A DNA stretch of 64,000 bases from Silene conica (lineage: Eukaryota > Streptophyta > Magnoliopsida > Caryophyllales > Caryophyllaceae), in the NCBI GenBank assembly GCA_029255685.2, contig CM055318.2, forward strand, positions 16,931,001 to 16,995,000, written 5' to 3'. Below the pieces are notes generated by a model. The model had not been told where the DNA came from. It saw only the letters and a program-made list of their open reading frames with translations, and searched no databases. Of the stretch, positions 21,501 to 32,901 are shown piece after piece. Numbering within the stretch: the stretch's first letter is position 1; the number at the start of each line of letters is the position of its first letter. Position numbers and translations under genes: made by a program.

Positions 21501-24500
21501 GATTATCTGATTTTCTTATTATATGTAGGCTTTACTTGATTATTTTGTTTTATTACTTGTCTATGATTACACTTGTCATGAGATGGAAATGGAGAAGTTC
21601 ATGTGCTTTGCTACGGTTTGTATTGTTGGTCAATGTTCAAACAATTCTCAAAGATAAGATCAAAGGCTAGATTAAAAAATCATAATGATCGATAAAACCT
21701 ACGAATTTGTATGGCGGTGCCGTCTTGAATATTAATTAAAATCTATTTGCAAGCTGAAGAGTGTGTTCCATGCTTTCATCTGCCCTGGCCAATTAATTTA
21801 GGTTGGGTGGGGGTGGCCGGTGGGGGAATTATGAGCTGTTTGATTCACTTGAGCTTCTTTTTTTTTGTTATGAATAATTGTATGCTTCCAATGCTTTTCC
21901 GTTTTCCCTACGTGTTACCTTCTCGTTAATTAAATCTAGAATTGTTCTTACTTTAATTTGCTTGTATTCTGATGTTAAGGTGGTCCCTGTTGCCTCCATG
22001 TTGACACCTAACCAGTTTGAAGCTGAGTTGTTGACTGGATTGAGGTATTATCCCTTGTTTGTGGTTGCTTTAGAAGGTTTAATTTTACTACTCTGTATTT
22101 GTAAACCTGATCATACTTCGCCTGGGCTATGGGTTGTCTACTGGATCAAAAACTGAAGGAGGACCTATTCCCTTTCTTCTCTTATCTCCTCTTTTGTTGG
22201 TTCTTTTCAAACATCTTGAAGACTTGATTCGGTACACTGGAAGGCAGTGTGGATTGGATTTTTGATATAATAGTATGTAATCCTAGAAACTCATTTGTTT
22301 CTTATTTTTTTCCCTTAAAATACATAGCAATTATTAACAACGAAAATGTTGTTGCCATGCAATCATAGATATTTGACTAATTGCGCCCTGTTTGTTATGC
22401 GATTCTTATTTTGCTTGGGCAGTAGGGACAGTTTCTGCATCCAGCATTCTTCTTATTGAACTTGCTTTGACATTATGTTGGTGATTTAAGTGTAATTACC
22501 GGTTCATTTGACGTAATTAAGGTTGTTTCATAGATGGCTAATTTCTAAATAATATAATGCGAGTTTGGGAAGTACGGAATGTACAGTTGCTTAATTATTT
22601 ACGGGATTACGGTATAGTTTTTGTTCAAATAACTATGACGCGGGAATTAAATTCACGCAGCAATAATTAATTATTGCGGATAAATCATAAATTCCAACAA
22701 TTGCAGTGTTTGGAAAATTCATTCCTCTGTTTCCCTTTCCTGCTTATATAAATATGCAAAGGATTAGATGGGAAAAATTAAAGAAAAACAATTCCATCTT
22801 TTGATAGGGCACAAAAATCTGAGGGCACCGTCTTATCTCAATAAGAAATTCGGTATCACCCAGGCACTAATAAGGGTCGAATTATTCTATTAGGAAAGCG
22901 GAGTTGATTCGGTGTGGTTAACTTTTCTCAATCAGTTTCGTATAATACCATTTCCTAACACATTAGATATTCTCCATCTCTTATCAGGATCTTTTATGTT
23001 ACGGTCTATGGTTTCCTTTGGTCATAATCAGAATCAGCTGCCTTAACATCAACAAAATGTCATGCTTACAGAATTGTATCAGAAAAGGACGGTAGGGAAG
23101 CTTGCAACAAACTTCATTCAGCTGGACCAGCTAAGGTGGTTTTTTGTTAATCCTTTGTTGAAAGATAGATCATTCAAATTACAGAACAGATAAAGAAAAG
23201 TGATACGAGTATGAAATAATTTGAGGCAATCAGTGAATTGATTTTTCAATAGCGTTACTATTTTAGAATCAACTTGAATGAAATTTTAATAGTAGTTGGT
23301 ACTATATCAAGCTGTGATGAGTATGATATGATAAATTTGCAGGTTGTAATCACAAGCATAAATATTGATGGAAGACTCCTCCTCATTGGGAGCAGTAAAA
23401 AGGACAAGGTATGTTACATTTCCATGAGACCATGATTTGAGAAAGTGACTTGGGCTCTAGTTTTCTCAAGGACAGTTTCACTCAAAGAGGTGCAAGCTGC
23501 AATGATTCCTCGATATTTAATGTGCTACTTTACATTAGGGACTTGCATAACTTGTGTTTTTGACTGTGAATCTCAATAATAACCAATAAAAAATGAAATT
23601 ATTTCTCTTGGCCTTGGTGCTCTAACCAATAAACTCCAGTGGAAGAATTCAGACCCCCCTAAGTAAACCATTTGCTGAATCGATTCCCCCTGAGCCCTGA
23701 TAGAGTGTCAACGAGCACTACCATCTAGTATTAGTTTAGCATAATGTGAGGGGCATATCGTATTTATATATGATATGAATATACGAGTATAGTGGTGCTG
23801 TTCAGTCTGACGGGGCGACGAGGTGGCGCAAACTTGTTTTCCTTTTTTTTGTATTTGTATTAGTTATTCATAACAACTGCATTCTGAAGCGCTGTTTTCG
23901 TGTAGGATCAAGCTTCCAAGCAATTTAAAATTATGATACCCAAAATTCCCGCCTATTTCACGGTATGTTGGTTTTGGTCTGTTGGTCTGTTATTGATTTA
24001 CTTTCGTAGTATTTGATTGGAATCCCCTTATTCTAGTCTTGTGGTGTTGTGTAGGGAACTGGAGATCTAACAACAGCTTTGTTACTTGGTTGGAGCAATG
24101 TAATAGGCCTTGTCTTTCTCTATCAAAGTGTTGCTTGGTTTGATGTTTCATGTTACTTGGTTAACATTTAAAGCACTCTGTCCATCTAGTTTGATTGCAG
24201 ACTCCACTCCCATACTCACAATATAGATCAAAGATTGGCTGACCTTATCCCGGACCATGCAACCGTGTTCTTATATTACTTGAGTGTTCATTTCTTGATT
24301 TAAAGGTTTTTTTTTTGCTAACTTGTAACCCTCTTTATGCTATACAGAAGTATCCTGATAATCTTGCTAAAGCAGCTGAGCTTGCTGTCTCAAGCTTGCA
24401 GGTAATTTCCCCCAGTTTACTTACTTTGACTTTGTCATTTCAGTCTTCTATATTACAGTTTTATTTAACACTATTTAGAATAGGTAATTGTCTGTCATGA

Positions 24501-25471
24501 ATTTATTATGTTACATTGATTTTTTTTACTATTCATTAATAATGAGATTGATATCCATTAAAATACATAAATGCGGAATAATGGGTTTATCCTACACGAA
24601 TAATATCCATCATCGCATTGCTAATGTTTTGGCTGACATTCTTTTTAACAAGCTCTCCATTTGATTAGTGTAAAGGGTGGGCTTGCCTCACAGTTTGAAG
24701 GTCCCATGCTTCTTCTTGTAGCTATGTGCAACCAGAATCATAATCAAACCATTACGGTTGACTTGTGAGGCTGAGTGATATTTGTGCGTTGTAACAATTA
24801 ACAATCTTCGTAATCACACTTCCGCTTTAAATTGTTCTGAGCCAGCTCATAGAGACTCTGTTACATTTCAGTCTAAGGCTCGGTCAAATTCAAGCTTGAG
24901 AATTTGATGCAAACCTGTGCCCGATAGTGTACCACTCGTTTTAGCATCGGATTTATTAATTTTTGTTTACTTTTTAGGAAAGTAGTTGAAGTTTAATAAA
25001 GTACTACTAACTGGAATACGTTCAATGTAAAGTTTAACTTACAAACTGTGATAATTTTCTAACCTCCTCCCGTGAGCACCTATTCTTTCTTCCTCTTGAC
25101 TCCTCAGTGTGTATTTGATTTTTTTTTTAATTTACCTTGGGAGATGTACTTTAACTAAGTTCAAACGCATGATACGTCGTACGAGCCAAGCTCCGAGCTT
25201 TGATTTCAAAAGCTTGTCCGACTTTTGGGCGTTCGAGCTATAACTATATCACAAGTCAATCTCAAGCCTAGGCAAGCTCGGAATCTGATCAGTCCATTTA
25301 TATTCCTAATTTGACTTCAAACCTTCTCAGGCACTTTTGCAGCGGACGATTAACGACTACAGAAATGCAGGATTTGATCCTAAAACCAGCAGTCTAGAGA
25401 TCCGATTGGTTCAAAGCCAGGACGACATTCGCAATCCACAAATCAAGCTCACTGCTGAGAAATATGAATAA
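18556..25471 (+). CDS. PDXK (SOS4-like): Pyridoxal kinase (vitamin B6 salvage), 12 exons, 309 aa
   Basis: Pyridoxal kinase uses ATP to phosphorylate pyridoxal, pyridoxine and pyridoxamine, giving pyridoxal phosphate precursors. The Arabidopsis orthologue is SOS4. Exons: 18556-18636, 19864-19957, 20048-20152, 20634-20717, 21325-21398, 21980-22044, 23072-23135, 23343-23408, 23906-23962, 24055-24099, 24348-24401, 25331-25471; total 930 bp with no break in frame. Motifs: [16 protein letters not shown] (about residues 21-36, substrate loop), [13 protein letters not shown] (about 124-136), [14 protein letters not shown], and [13 protein letters not shown] (231-243), where Asp234 is the expected catalytic base. 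The length equals the usual plant enzyme without a transit peptide, so it is probably cytosolic. Intron 2 starts with GC (AG|GCAAGT) instead of GT; all others are GT-AG. The gene appears intact. Confidence 0.95.
19417..19703. mobile_element. MITE in pyridoxal kinase intron 1 (TSD TAA)
   Basis: A 287-bp element starts GGGTGCATTTGGATTGAGGG and ends with CCAAACGCACCC, flanked by TAA at 19414-19416 and 19704-19706. The two halves are near inverted copies (G/A-rich left, C/T-rich right) and could fold into a hairpin. A three-base TWA target copy and GGGTGC ends fit the PIF/Harbinger (Tourist-like) group. Confidence 0.75.
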
Positions 25472-26188
25472 GATCTGTATTCATTCTATTTCTGATACAG
25501 TTATATCAAGATGCTAGTTCCCCAAAATAATATAATGTTCGTTTTTAGTATTTCTTAACTCCTCTCATCGCTTTCAAACGGCACGTTTTTTTCTTTTTTC
25601 TTCTCGCTTTGTTTTTTATTAGTTTTAAATCAGTGTTAAATGTGGGGCAATACTATTCCAACAGAGTACTGAAAGCATCCATGAGACACTGTCGGAACTA
25701 AACGTGCCCGTTTGCCTTGAAATTAATTGTAGATTTCCACAAGCACATTCTTACCCCATAGCGCTAATAACTTTGAGAAAAGCCAAGTGCACTTGGATTA
25801 GTTGAATATGAAAGTTAATCCTAGGGAAGGCATAATAATACCACTCCAAAATTACTAATGCCAATCATGTTTGTGAGATAGTAATAGTAACATCGACTTA
25901 ATTTATATTGTTGTGGCATTAACAAAACGTGTGATAGAATCTTCAACCTCGTTTCCTTGTTTTCTAGCAATTACAACTCTAGACTAATGTCATGAGCTTT
26001 AAGTTGCAACTTCGGAACTGCTATCATTTTGCACTAGTCATCTAAATAACAGAACATTCCATCTTACTGCTAGAATTTTTGAATAGCTACATAATACTCC
26101 GTATTGGTCTATTTTATCAAAACATGCACATCTTCGATCACTATTATTAGTAGTAGTAGTAGTAGCATTAGTCGATATATTAGCAGCA
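25472..26188. other. Gap between two convergent genes (3' ends)
   Basis: It holds the 3' untranslated ends of the pyridoxal kinase gene (plus) and the HMA protein gene (minus). AT-rich; a short TAG/TAT trinucleotide tract lies at about 26136-26170. No further gene seen. Confidence 0.5.
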
Positions 26189-28155
26189 TTAGTAGTGATT
26201 ATGCATGTGCAAATACCCATCATGCACCCTGTTGTTCATATTCTGAGGATTTGCCTGAAGCCATGCACCATAAGGATTCTGCTGGTATTGAGACCCCAAC
26301 ATATTTGCCATCATTACAGGCTGCTGCGGCTGCTGCTGCAGGTACCCATATCCAGCTGAACCACTAGGGTAATTGGGGAATTGCTGGTAATTACTTTTTA
26401 CTAATCCTCCAAGCTCATACCCTTGAAGATTACCCGCTTGCTGCTCACGTATGGCCATCATCTGCATCATGCTCTCAATGTCGTTTGGGTAATTTGCAGA
26501 CATACCCTTGAGATAATTTTCCAATTCTTTAGCTTCCTGATCCATGCCCTGGCTTCCTGCATACTGCCATAACCCGCCGTCAGTCACTCCTAACGCTAGT
26601 GGGTTAGGGTTAAGCTGGTCTCTGTTCTTGCTTTTCTTCTGATTGTGTTGGTTTTGATTGTTGTCTTGTTGTTTGGACTTTTGAGAGTAGAGTTCTGCTT
26701 GTTTTCCTGACTTAAGTAGTTTCTTGATCAAAGTTGATGGGTCAACAATCCCTTCAACTATGACCTTCTGCTGTTCTGCATCTATTTTCACTGAGAAAAC
26801 GCCTGTATTCAAAAGCTGATCAGTAGATTTCCACAGTAAACAGATACGGAGCAGATTATTGGTAATACGACGAAGTAATTAGCATTAAGGTCATGTAGAT
26901 TAGGGTATGTTTCAGGCAAGTTAAGTGTTTATTGTTACATCCAAGATTCCAAGGGGTATTGATCAATTTCAGGGTACCATGATTTTCTATATTTTTCTCG
27001 TCTCGTTTCTCGCAGATAAAAGCTCACAAAAGCACATTAAACTTCACTTCTGCTGGAAAGCTTTTATAGTTCCAAATGCAATGAGCTAGTAACTTCTTGT
27101 TGCAATGTTGCAGAGGAAGACACAATCTATCCTATTACCCAGAATCAATATGTGTTAACATCCCAAAACATTACGAGTATTTTACCAATACATCTTTTTA
27201 CTTTATCCCTCGGACTAATCGCAACTTTCTCAACAGTAACAGCCCCTGCTTATTTCTGTGACATTTCATGCTCATAGGTCTCAAGACGAGACAGGGATTT
27301 TGAAGACTCAAGTTAATATTCGACATAAATCAAAGTACTTATTTGTCTCAAATCTTTTACTCAAAAATGTATGCTCAAACCCAACTTGAGATAACAAACA
27401 TGTGATTTGATGTTATAGACAACTTCATTTAGGCATCGGTGTGTTTTCGGGCTTACATTCGACTTTCAGGGTTTTAAGTATTGGGAAGAAAACCAAGAAA
27501 ATAGTGGTGGGTTAGGTTTTGAGGTCAGGATATCAGTTCGTCTTGCTTGTAACGGTCACAAGCTTGTAACCTCTCACACCCCCTCCCACCTGCCCTCCCA
27601 CTTGCAAGTTTGTCATGCGACGGATTTAGCCCGTCACAAATGAGAAATTATGTTAGGATATTGCAACTTATGTCAGAAATTTAAAGGGAAGAAGCGAATC
27701 AGTAATGCAATATAGTAAGGTAAAGAAATAAACAAAAAGTAATGCATAAATGATCCGACTAACCAAAGCAAAGCAGTGATTTTAATTTACACTAATATTT
27801 GTATAAGGCAGTTTTACCCAAATATTAGAGTAAAGTGATGACAAACCTTGAATCTTTGTGAGGATCTTCTTGACTTTTCGACGGCAACCTTGGCAATTCA
27901 CATTAACTTTCAGAACCCATGTCTGCAATGCAAGACCAGAGTCAAATATCTAAACTAGTTAACACAAACATACAAAAAAAAAAAAAAAAAAAAAAATAGC
28001 AACTAAGTTTGAACACACATTGAAACAACCTCAATGTTCAAGACTACTTCTTGTTGCTGCGGTTGTGGTTGTTGTTGTAGCTGCTGCTGTCGCTGTCGCT
28101 GTCGTTGTCGTTGCAGCTGCTGCTGCTGCTGTTGTTGTTGTTGATGAGAAGGCAT
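26189..28155 (-). CDS. HMA (heavy-metal-associated) domain protein with polyglutamine N-terminus, 271 aa
   Basis: A metallochaperone-like plant protein of the HPP/HIPP group. Exons on the minus strand: 28030-28155, 27847-27922, 26189-26802; all joints GT-AG, 816 bp in frame. Residues 1-36 are almost pure Gln with Arg (encoded by CAG/CAA). The HMA fold follows (about 37-105): VLNIETWVLKVNVNCQGCRR, with the metal-binding pair Cys52-x2-Cys55, then VFSVKIDAEQQKVIVEG and PSTLIKKLLKSGKQAELY. A Lys/Asn/Gln-rich linker, a Met-rich segment and a Gln/Pro/Tyr-rich tail complete it. The C-terminus ends HMHNHY with no CaaX box, so it should not be prenylated, unlike typical HIPPs. The metal and partner are unknown. 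The gene looks intact. Confidence 0.88.
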
Positions 28156-28746
28156 TGTTAAACTAAATTTGAGTTTTGCTCTGTTTTTGAGAAGTTGTAG
28201 TAGAGGAGAATGTGTGTTCCGTATGTGGGAAGATTAAATAAAGTAGTATGGATTTACACAGATTAATGGGTCAAACATACATACAGACGGTGGTGGGCAT
28301 GAGTAGAAGACATGCATAAATAGTGAAGACTGAAGAGATTGAGAATGACAAGGAGGGATTTCTGAAATGAACAGTAGAAAAGAGAGATGGTGTGCAGGCA
28401 GGAATGTAGAGTACACTCTTTCCTCGTGAACGTCAAATCATTAGTCCTTCCTTTTACTTGATTTGGTAATGTCTTTTGCTTCATTATCTACGCCAATATT
28501 CACCTATTATACGGATTTCAATATATCACGCTCTCTCCTCTCACATCTTCAAATTCTTCAATTTCTCAATTATTATTACACAATTTCTCATCCAACACGG
28601 CCAATATCGTCACAAGTTAAAGACGTCATTTTCTGCTACTTGTATATCCACTTACTTTATTATGAGTGTACCTGTCTGTAGTTTATGACGGATATTATCC
28701 GTTACAAGCAAAACTATGTAATATTATTATTATTATTATTATTATT
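28156..28746 (-). promoter_or_regulatory. Upstream region of the HMA protein gene
   Basis: This carries the promoter side of the minus-strand gene. AT-rich; a short GACGGATA..TATCCGTTAC inverted pair at about 28685-28706 belongs to the GTGACGG repeat family, and an ATT trinucleotide run lies at 28717-28746. No coding sequence is recognised. Confidence 0.4.
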
Positions 28747-29289
28747 AGGGTGTTGAGAATAAACCGAATCGAAAAATCATACATTTTCAAGGTTCGATTA
28801 ACCGAGCCGTTTTGATAGAGCGTTCAATGAACCGCACCGTTAAATTTATCATGGACACAGTTCGGTTAAGGTTCACAATTTTAGAAAAGAGGTTAACCGA
28901 ACCGAACCATTTCACAAAAAAGTAAGCAAAAAATTAAAATATTATATTAAAAATTATTTTTTCGTTTAATTTTCTTAGTGTTTCCAAATTCAAAAATTGT
29001 TAAATTGATTATTATTAAAGTGTCACTAATTAAATTTATTATTGACTATAATATATAATAAAAACATTAATTAAACTTCTAGATAAAATTTACGAAAACT
29101 AAATAAAAAATATATTTAGCACGTTTATAAGTTAACCGGTAACCGAACCGTAAATAACTGTTTAAAGTGGTTAACCGAAACGTTTATAACCATTAGGAAT
29201 GGTGCGGTTTAAGTTCGGTGTTTTGCCAAACCGACTCGTGCCGAATTAAATATGTGGTTAGGTGAACCGAACCGCGAATGAACACCCCT
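28747..29289. mobile_element. MITE rich in AACCGAACCG, hAT-like ends
   Basis: It starts AGGGTGTTGAGAATAAACCG and ends CGAATGAACACCCCT, an imperfect inverted pair of the TAGGGGTGTTCA type common in plant hAT-derived MITEs. The body repeats GGTTAACCGAACCG in both directions. The target copy cannot be read because the flanks are ATT microsatellite sequence. Confidence 0.6.
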
Positions 29290-31060
29290 AATTATTATCA
29301 TCATCCAAATGACATTGATAAAAAAATAGTTTAAAATACAAGGTAATAAAAAATATTTTCCACTTTATATACAATGATGTATTCATAGTTCATACTTCAT
29401 ACAGTATATTATACGATGATTATGTTACGATAAAAAATATTTCACATATTACAATTTTTGTTAAATGGTTGGCACCTCCAGAAGATTGGGTGACACTAAA
29501 CATTGACGGAGCCTCTAAGGGTATTTCATGAATGGTTGGAGCGGGAGAAATTTTTCAGAATACGTCGGGACAGATTATTGACGCTTTTGCGGAAAGGTTG
29601 GGGAAGCAACGATTACCAGAGCGGAATTGATGGCTTTGAAGAGAGGATTGATGATTGCTTTAGAACGAGGAATTGGTAAGATTATTATCCAAATGGACTC
29701 GAAGACAATAATGGGATTCATGGTGGATAGTTCGAATGTCCCAAAAGCACATATAAATATGGTAAAAATATGTCAATCGTTCATTCGAGATTCACCTTGG
29801 AGAGTGGAGATGCATCATACTTCTCGAGAAGCTAATGGGTGTGCCGACTGGTTAGCTAATCATGGCGTAACACGGGTGCATAAATTGAAGCGGTTTGATC
29901 TTTCGAATGTGTCGTGTCAGCTCCTTAAATTAGCACAACAAGATATCAGTAGGGTTGCTTGGCCTTGTCTAATCTCGGATAACACTAGTTAGTTTCGTTT
30001 TTTGTTTTTGATTTTGAAGTAGTTATTAGCCGTTTGGTTTGTCACTCTCTTGCTGTAGTTTATTTTCAAGTTTTATATAACTTCTCCTATTTACCGAAAA
30101 AACACTATCAATATCACGGTCAACAGAGAATTCATGGCCTCGCCAAATATTTTTTTTCTGAAGGAAAGTTCAATCCATTAATAAATAGTTATACGACATC
30201 TACAACATATGTGTAATTCATTAACAAATTGAAGTATTATTATTATTATCATCATCATCATCCAAGAGATGACATTAATAAAAAAAAAATTGTCTAAAAC
30301 ACAAGGTAATATAAAGTATTTTAATACTTTATATACATTGGCTTACTCATAATTCATACGAGTACATTATACTACGACTATATTACGATAAAAAATAATT
30401 CACATATTACAATTTTTTCTAACCATTTATTTCCATATTATCAAAATCTTCATCGACTTCATATTCACTATCAGTATCACTGTCGACAACGAATTTCTGG
30501 CCTCGCCAATATTTTGACTTGTTGTTTCGTACCTAATACATGGCATTCTTCCGCTTTCATCATATATGACCGAATTATGATTAGCGTGTGGTAAGAAACT
30601 AATAATTGCCGTATTAATGAGGTAGTGAATTCTGGTTCAATTTTTAATGAGTTTTTTTATTAACCTGTATCGAATAATTAAAGCGAATTGTTTTGTATCG
30701 CTCGTTAAAAATAATTATTGTATATAACTTTTCTGAATTGAGCTTATATGAATTGAACTTAACTTAACTTAACTTATAGGATATGAACTGAACTTAATTA
30801 TATGATCTGAACCGAACTTATAGTAACTGAACTGAACTTATAGGATATGAACTGAACCGAACTTATATGATCTGAACTGAAGTGAATTTATAAAATCTGA
30901 ACTGAATTTATAATAACTGAACTAAACTTGCAAAACATTGAACTTAACTAAATCAAACTAACGGAATTTATAATAACTGAACTAAACTTGCAAAACATTG
31001 AACTTAACTAAATTAAACTTATAAAATTTAAAATAAACTTAAATAAACATAGCCCTAATC
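29290..31060. repeat. Two partial copies of the TTCAG-ended repeat family, one broken by a LINE
   Basis: Copy 1 (about 29296-29465 and 30108-30200) and copy 2 (about 30245-31060) share CATCATCC..GACATT, ACACAAGGTAAT, ATTACGATAAAAAAT, CACATATTACAATTTTT and GGCCTCGCCAA in the same order. Copy 2 runs into an array of CTGAACTGAACTTATA units and ends near AAACATAGCCCTAA at about 31055. The complete member is at 36576-37597 in the opposite direction. Confidence 0.6.
29463..30107 (+). pseudogene. LINE 3' remnant: RNase H-like domain
   Basis: The frame opens with APPEDWVTLNIDGASKG, the first RNase H strand with its Asp, and hits a stop (29529-29531). After a frameshift it reads RAELMALKRGL.. IIIQMDSKTIM.. 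HHTSREANGCADWLANHG to the stop at 29990-29992, which keeps the order of acidic residues of plant RVT_3 RNase H. It ends with CTATTTACCGAAAAAA, a LINE-type 3' tail. It interrupts one copy of the TTCAG family. Confidence 0.8.
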
Positions 31061-32500
31061 GTTGCATCTTGGTGCCCCTATTCTAATCTATGCTGCTATC
31101 ATTTTACGTTCAGAGTTTCAGTCTTTCATGTCAATCCTCAGTAAACTTTATGTCACTTTAGGTTGTGCCATGCAATTAAAATGTACGGAGTAGTAAATCT
31201 TCTTGTGACGGATATTTTGTAATAAGTTAAATATTAATCAAATTGACAAAGAAGATAAAATAGAATGCTATTTTCAATGTACTTAGCTTTTATCTTATTT
31301 CTGTAAACTTGCGACGAATATGCCCGTCACAAATAAAAATTTGTGTTAAAATGTTATACATTTTCTTAGAACTTTTTAAACTTAAAATGGGCTAAGTATG
31401 ATACTTCATTGATACTTTAATTCATTTTATATTATACATAATTCAATATGTCACACTCTCACATCTTCAAATACTTCAATTTCTTAATTAATTATTGGAA
31501 TTACTTTTAATAATGAGTTCTCTTTCATAAAATGAAACTGTGTCACGCAGTAATTACCAACCCAATGTATTTTCTACGGAGTATTTCTTTTTTTTTTTCC
31601 TTCAAACAAGTCTAACTTTCTTTTTCAATTCCGCAATCTATATCATGAAAAACTAGTTCAGTTTTCATAATTAATCCAGTTCTAGCCTTTTTCTTTTATT
31701 TCTGGTTTGCCTTATGGTGGAGTCAATTAAATAAAGCTATGAGAAAATGCATAAACTCATTACTCATGTTTAAAACCATTTACGTTTAGTTGTAAAATGA
31801 TTATGTCTTAAAACCCTGTTATTTTTATCTTAATTTCAGCTTAATTTTATTTGGTTTTATTTAGTTTACCTCTCAAAATTAACTCTTATTTCAAACGTTT
31901 CATTTAGTTCAGCTTTGTTCCATTCTATTTAATTTAACTCCACTTCTTTCAATTTAGTTCAATACACTTTAGTTCGTTTTGGTTGAAAAGAACATGGCTT
32001 AAGTCTTAACTTAGGACAGTACTAGTTTTAATCCTGTGTAAAAAATACCGGATTACTTTTAAATATATGCAAAAAATACATAAATTATTATGTTATTGTT
32101 AGAATTCAGCTGAATAAAAGTAATAATAATAATTACTCTCAGGTCAAATAAATTGTAGTCCAACCTCCCTTTTTAGTTTTTACTGTCGGAATTTCTTATT
32201 TTAACCTCGGATCAAATAAAATTGACAAACTATGTAAAATGTTTGGTTAACATTTTGATATTTCCTATTTTTCCGAATTAATTTATATTCATATATTTAC
32301 TTTTAAATTATATTAACCAAGTCATATAAATATTAAAGGGTTATAAAACTTATTGATGACTGACCAAACAAAGCTTCATAGTTAGAATATCCCTCTATTA
32401 CAAAAACAATAACTTTTAAAGGATTTCTATTGGTTGATGAAATTAGGAAGATGTTTTTTTTATTAGAGTATGGTTCAACATGTTCTTTATATATAATTAA
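31061..32500. other. AT-rich intergenic, small repeat fragments only
   Basis: No gene recognised. A GTGACGG-type pair lies at about 31205-31345, and an inverted TTCAG-family end at about 31815-32000 finishing GAAAAGAACATGGCTTAAG. The rest is AT-rich. Confidence 0.4.
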
Positions 32501-32700
32501 TCAACAAGTCTCCCTTGTGACGGGAAATCCGTCACAAACTTGTGACAGGGTAAGTATTACTCATGCGGGTGAATACGACAAAACATTTTGCTACTTCCAA
32601 TGCCCTTTTCTTTTGTCTCATCAACCCCACATGGGTATTACTTGATCCGTCGCAAGCTTGCGACGGATATACCCATCACAAATGAGAAATTGTGATAATT
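32501..32700. repeat. GTGACGG fold-back repeat (MITE-like), copy 1
   Basis: The left part TTGTGACGGGAAATCCGTCA with ACTTGTGACAGGGTAAGTAT is mirrored on the right by TTGATCCGTCGCAAGCTTGC and GACGGATATACCCATCACAA. It can fold on itself. The same design recurs at 37715-37905, 38045-38232, 38548-38708 and 38805-38962. Confidence 0.6.
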
Positions 32701-32901
32701 AATTACCTCCCTCAGGTTTTAAACAATTTAATCTCTTCCGTACTTTCATTAATTAAATAAGTTACAATCTATAATCACACAATAAAATATGAAGTCCTTC
32801 GAAGTCCTAACTTCAATTTCAACCGTAAAAATCAAATCTTTAATGATCTATGATAAAAAGTTAACTAATTTTACATAAATTAAAGACATTATTAAATATA
32901 A

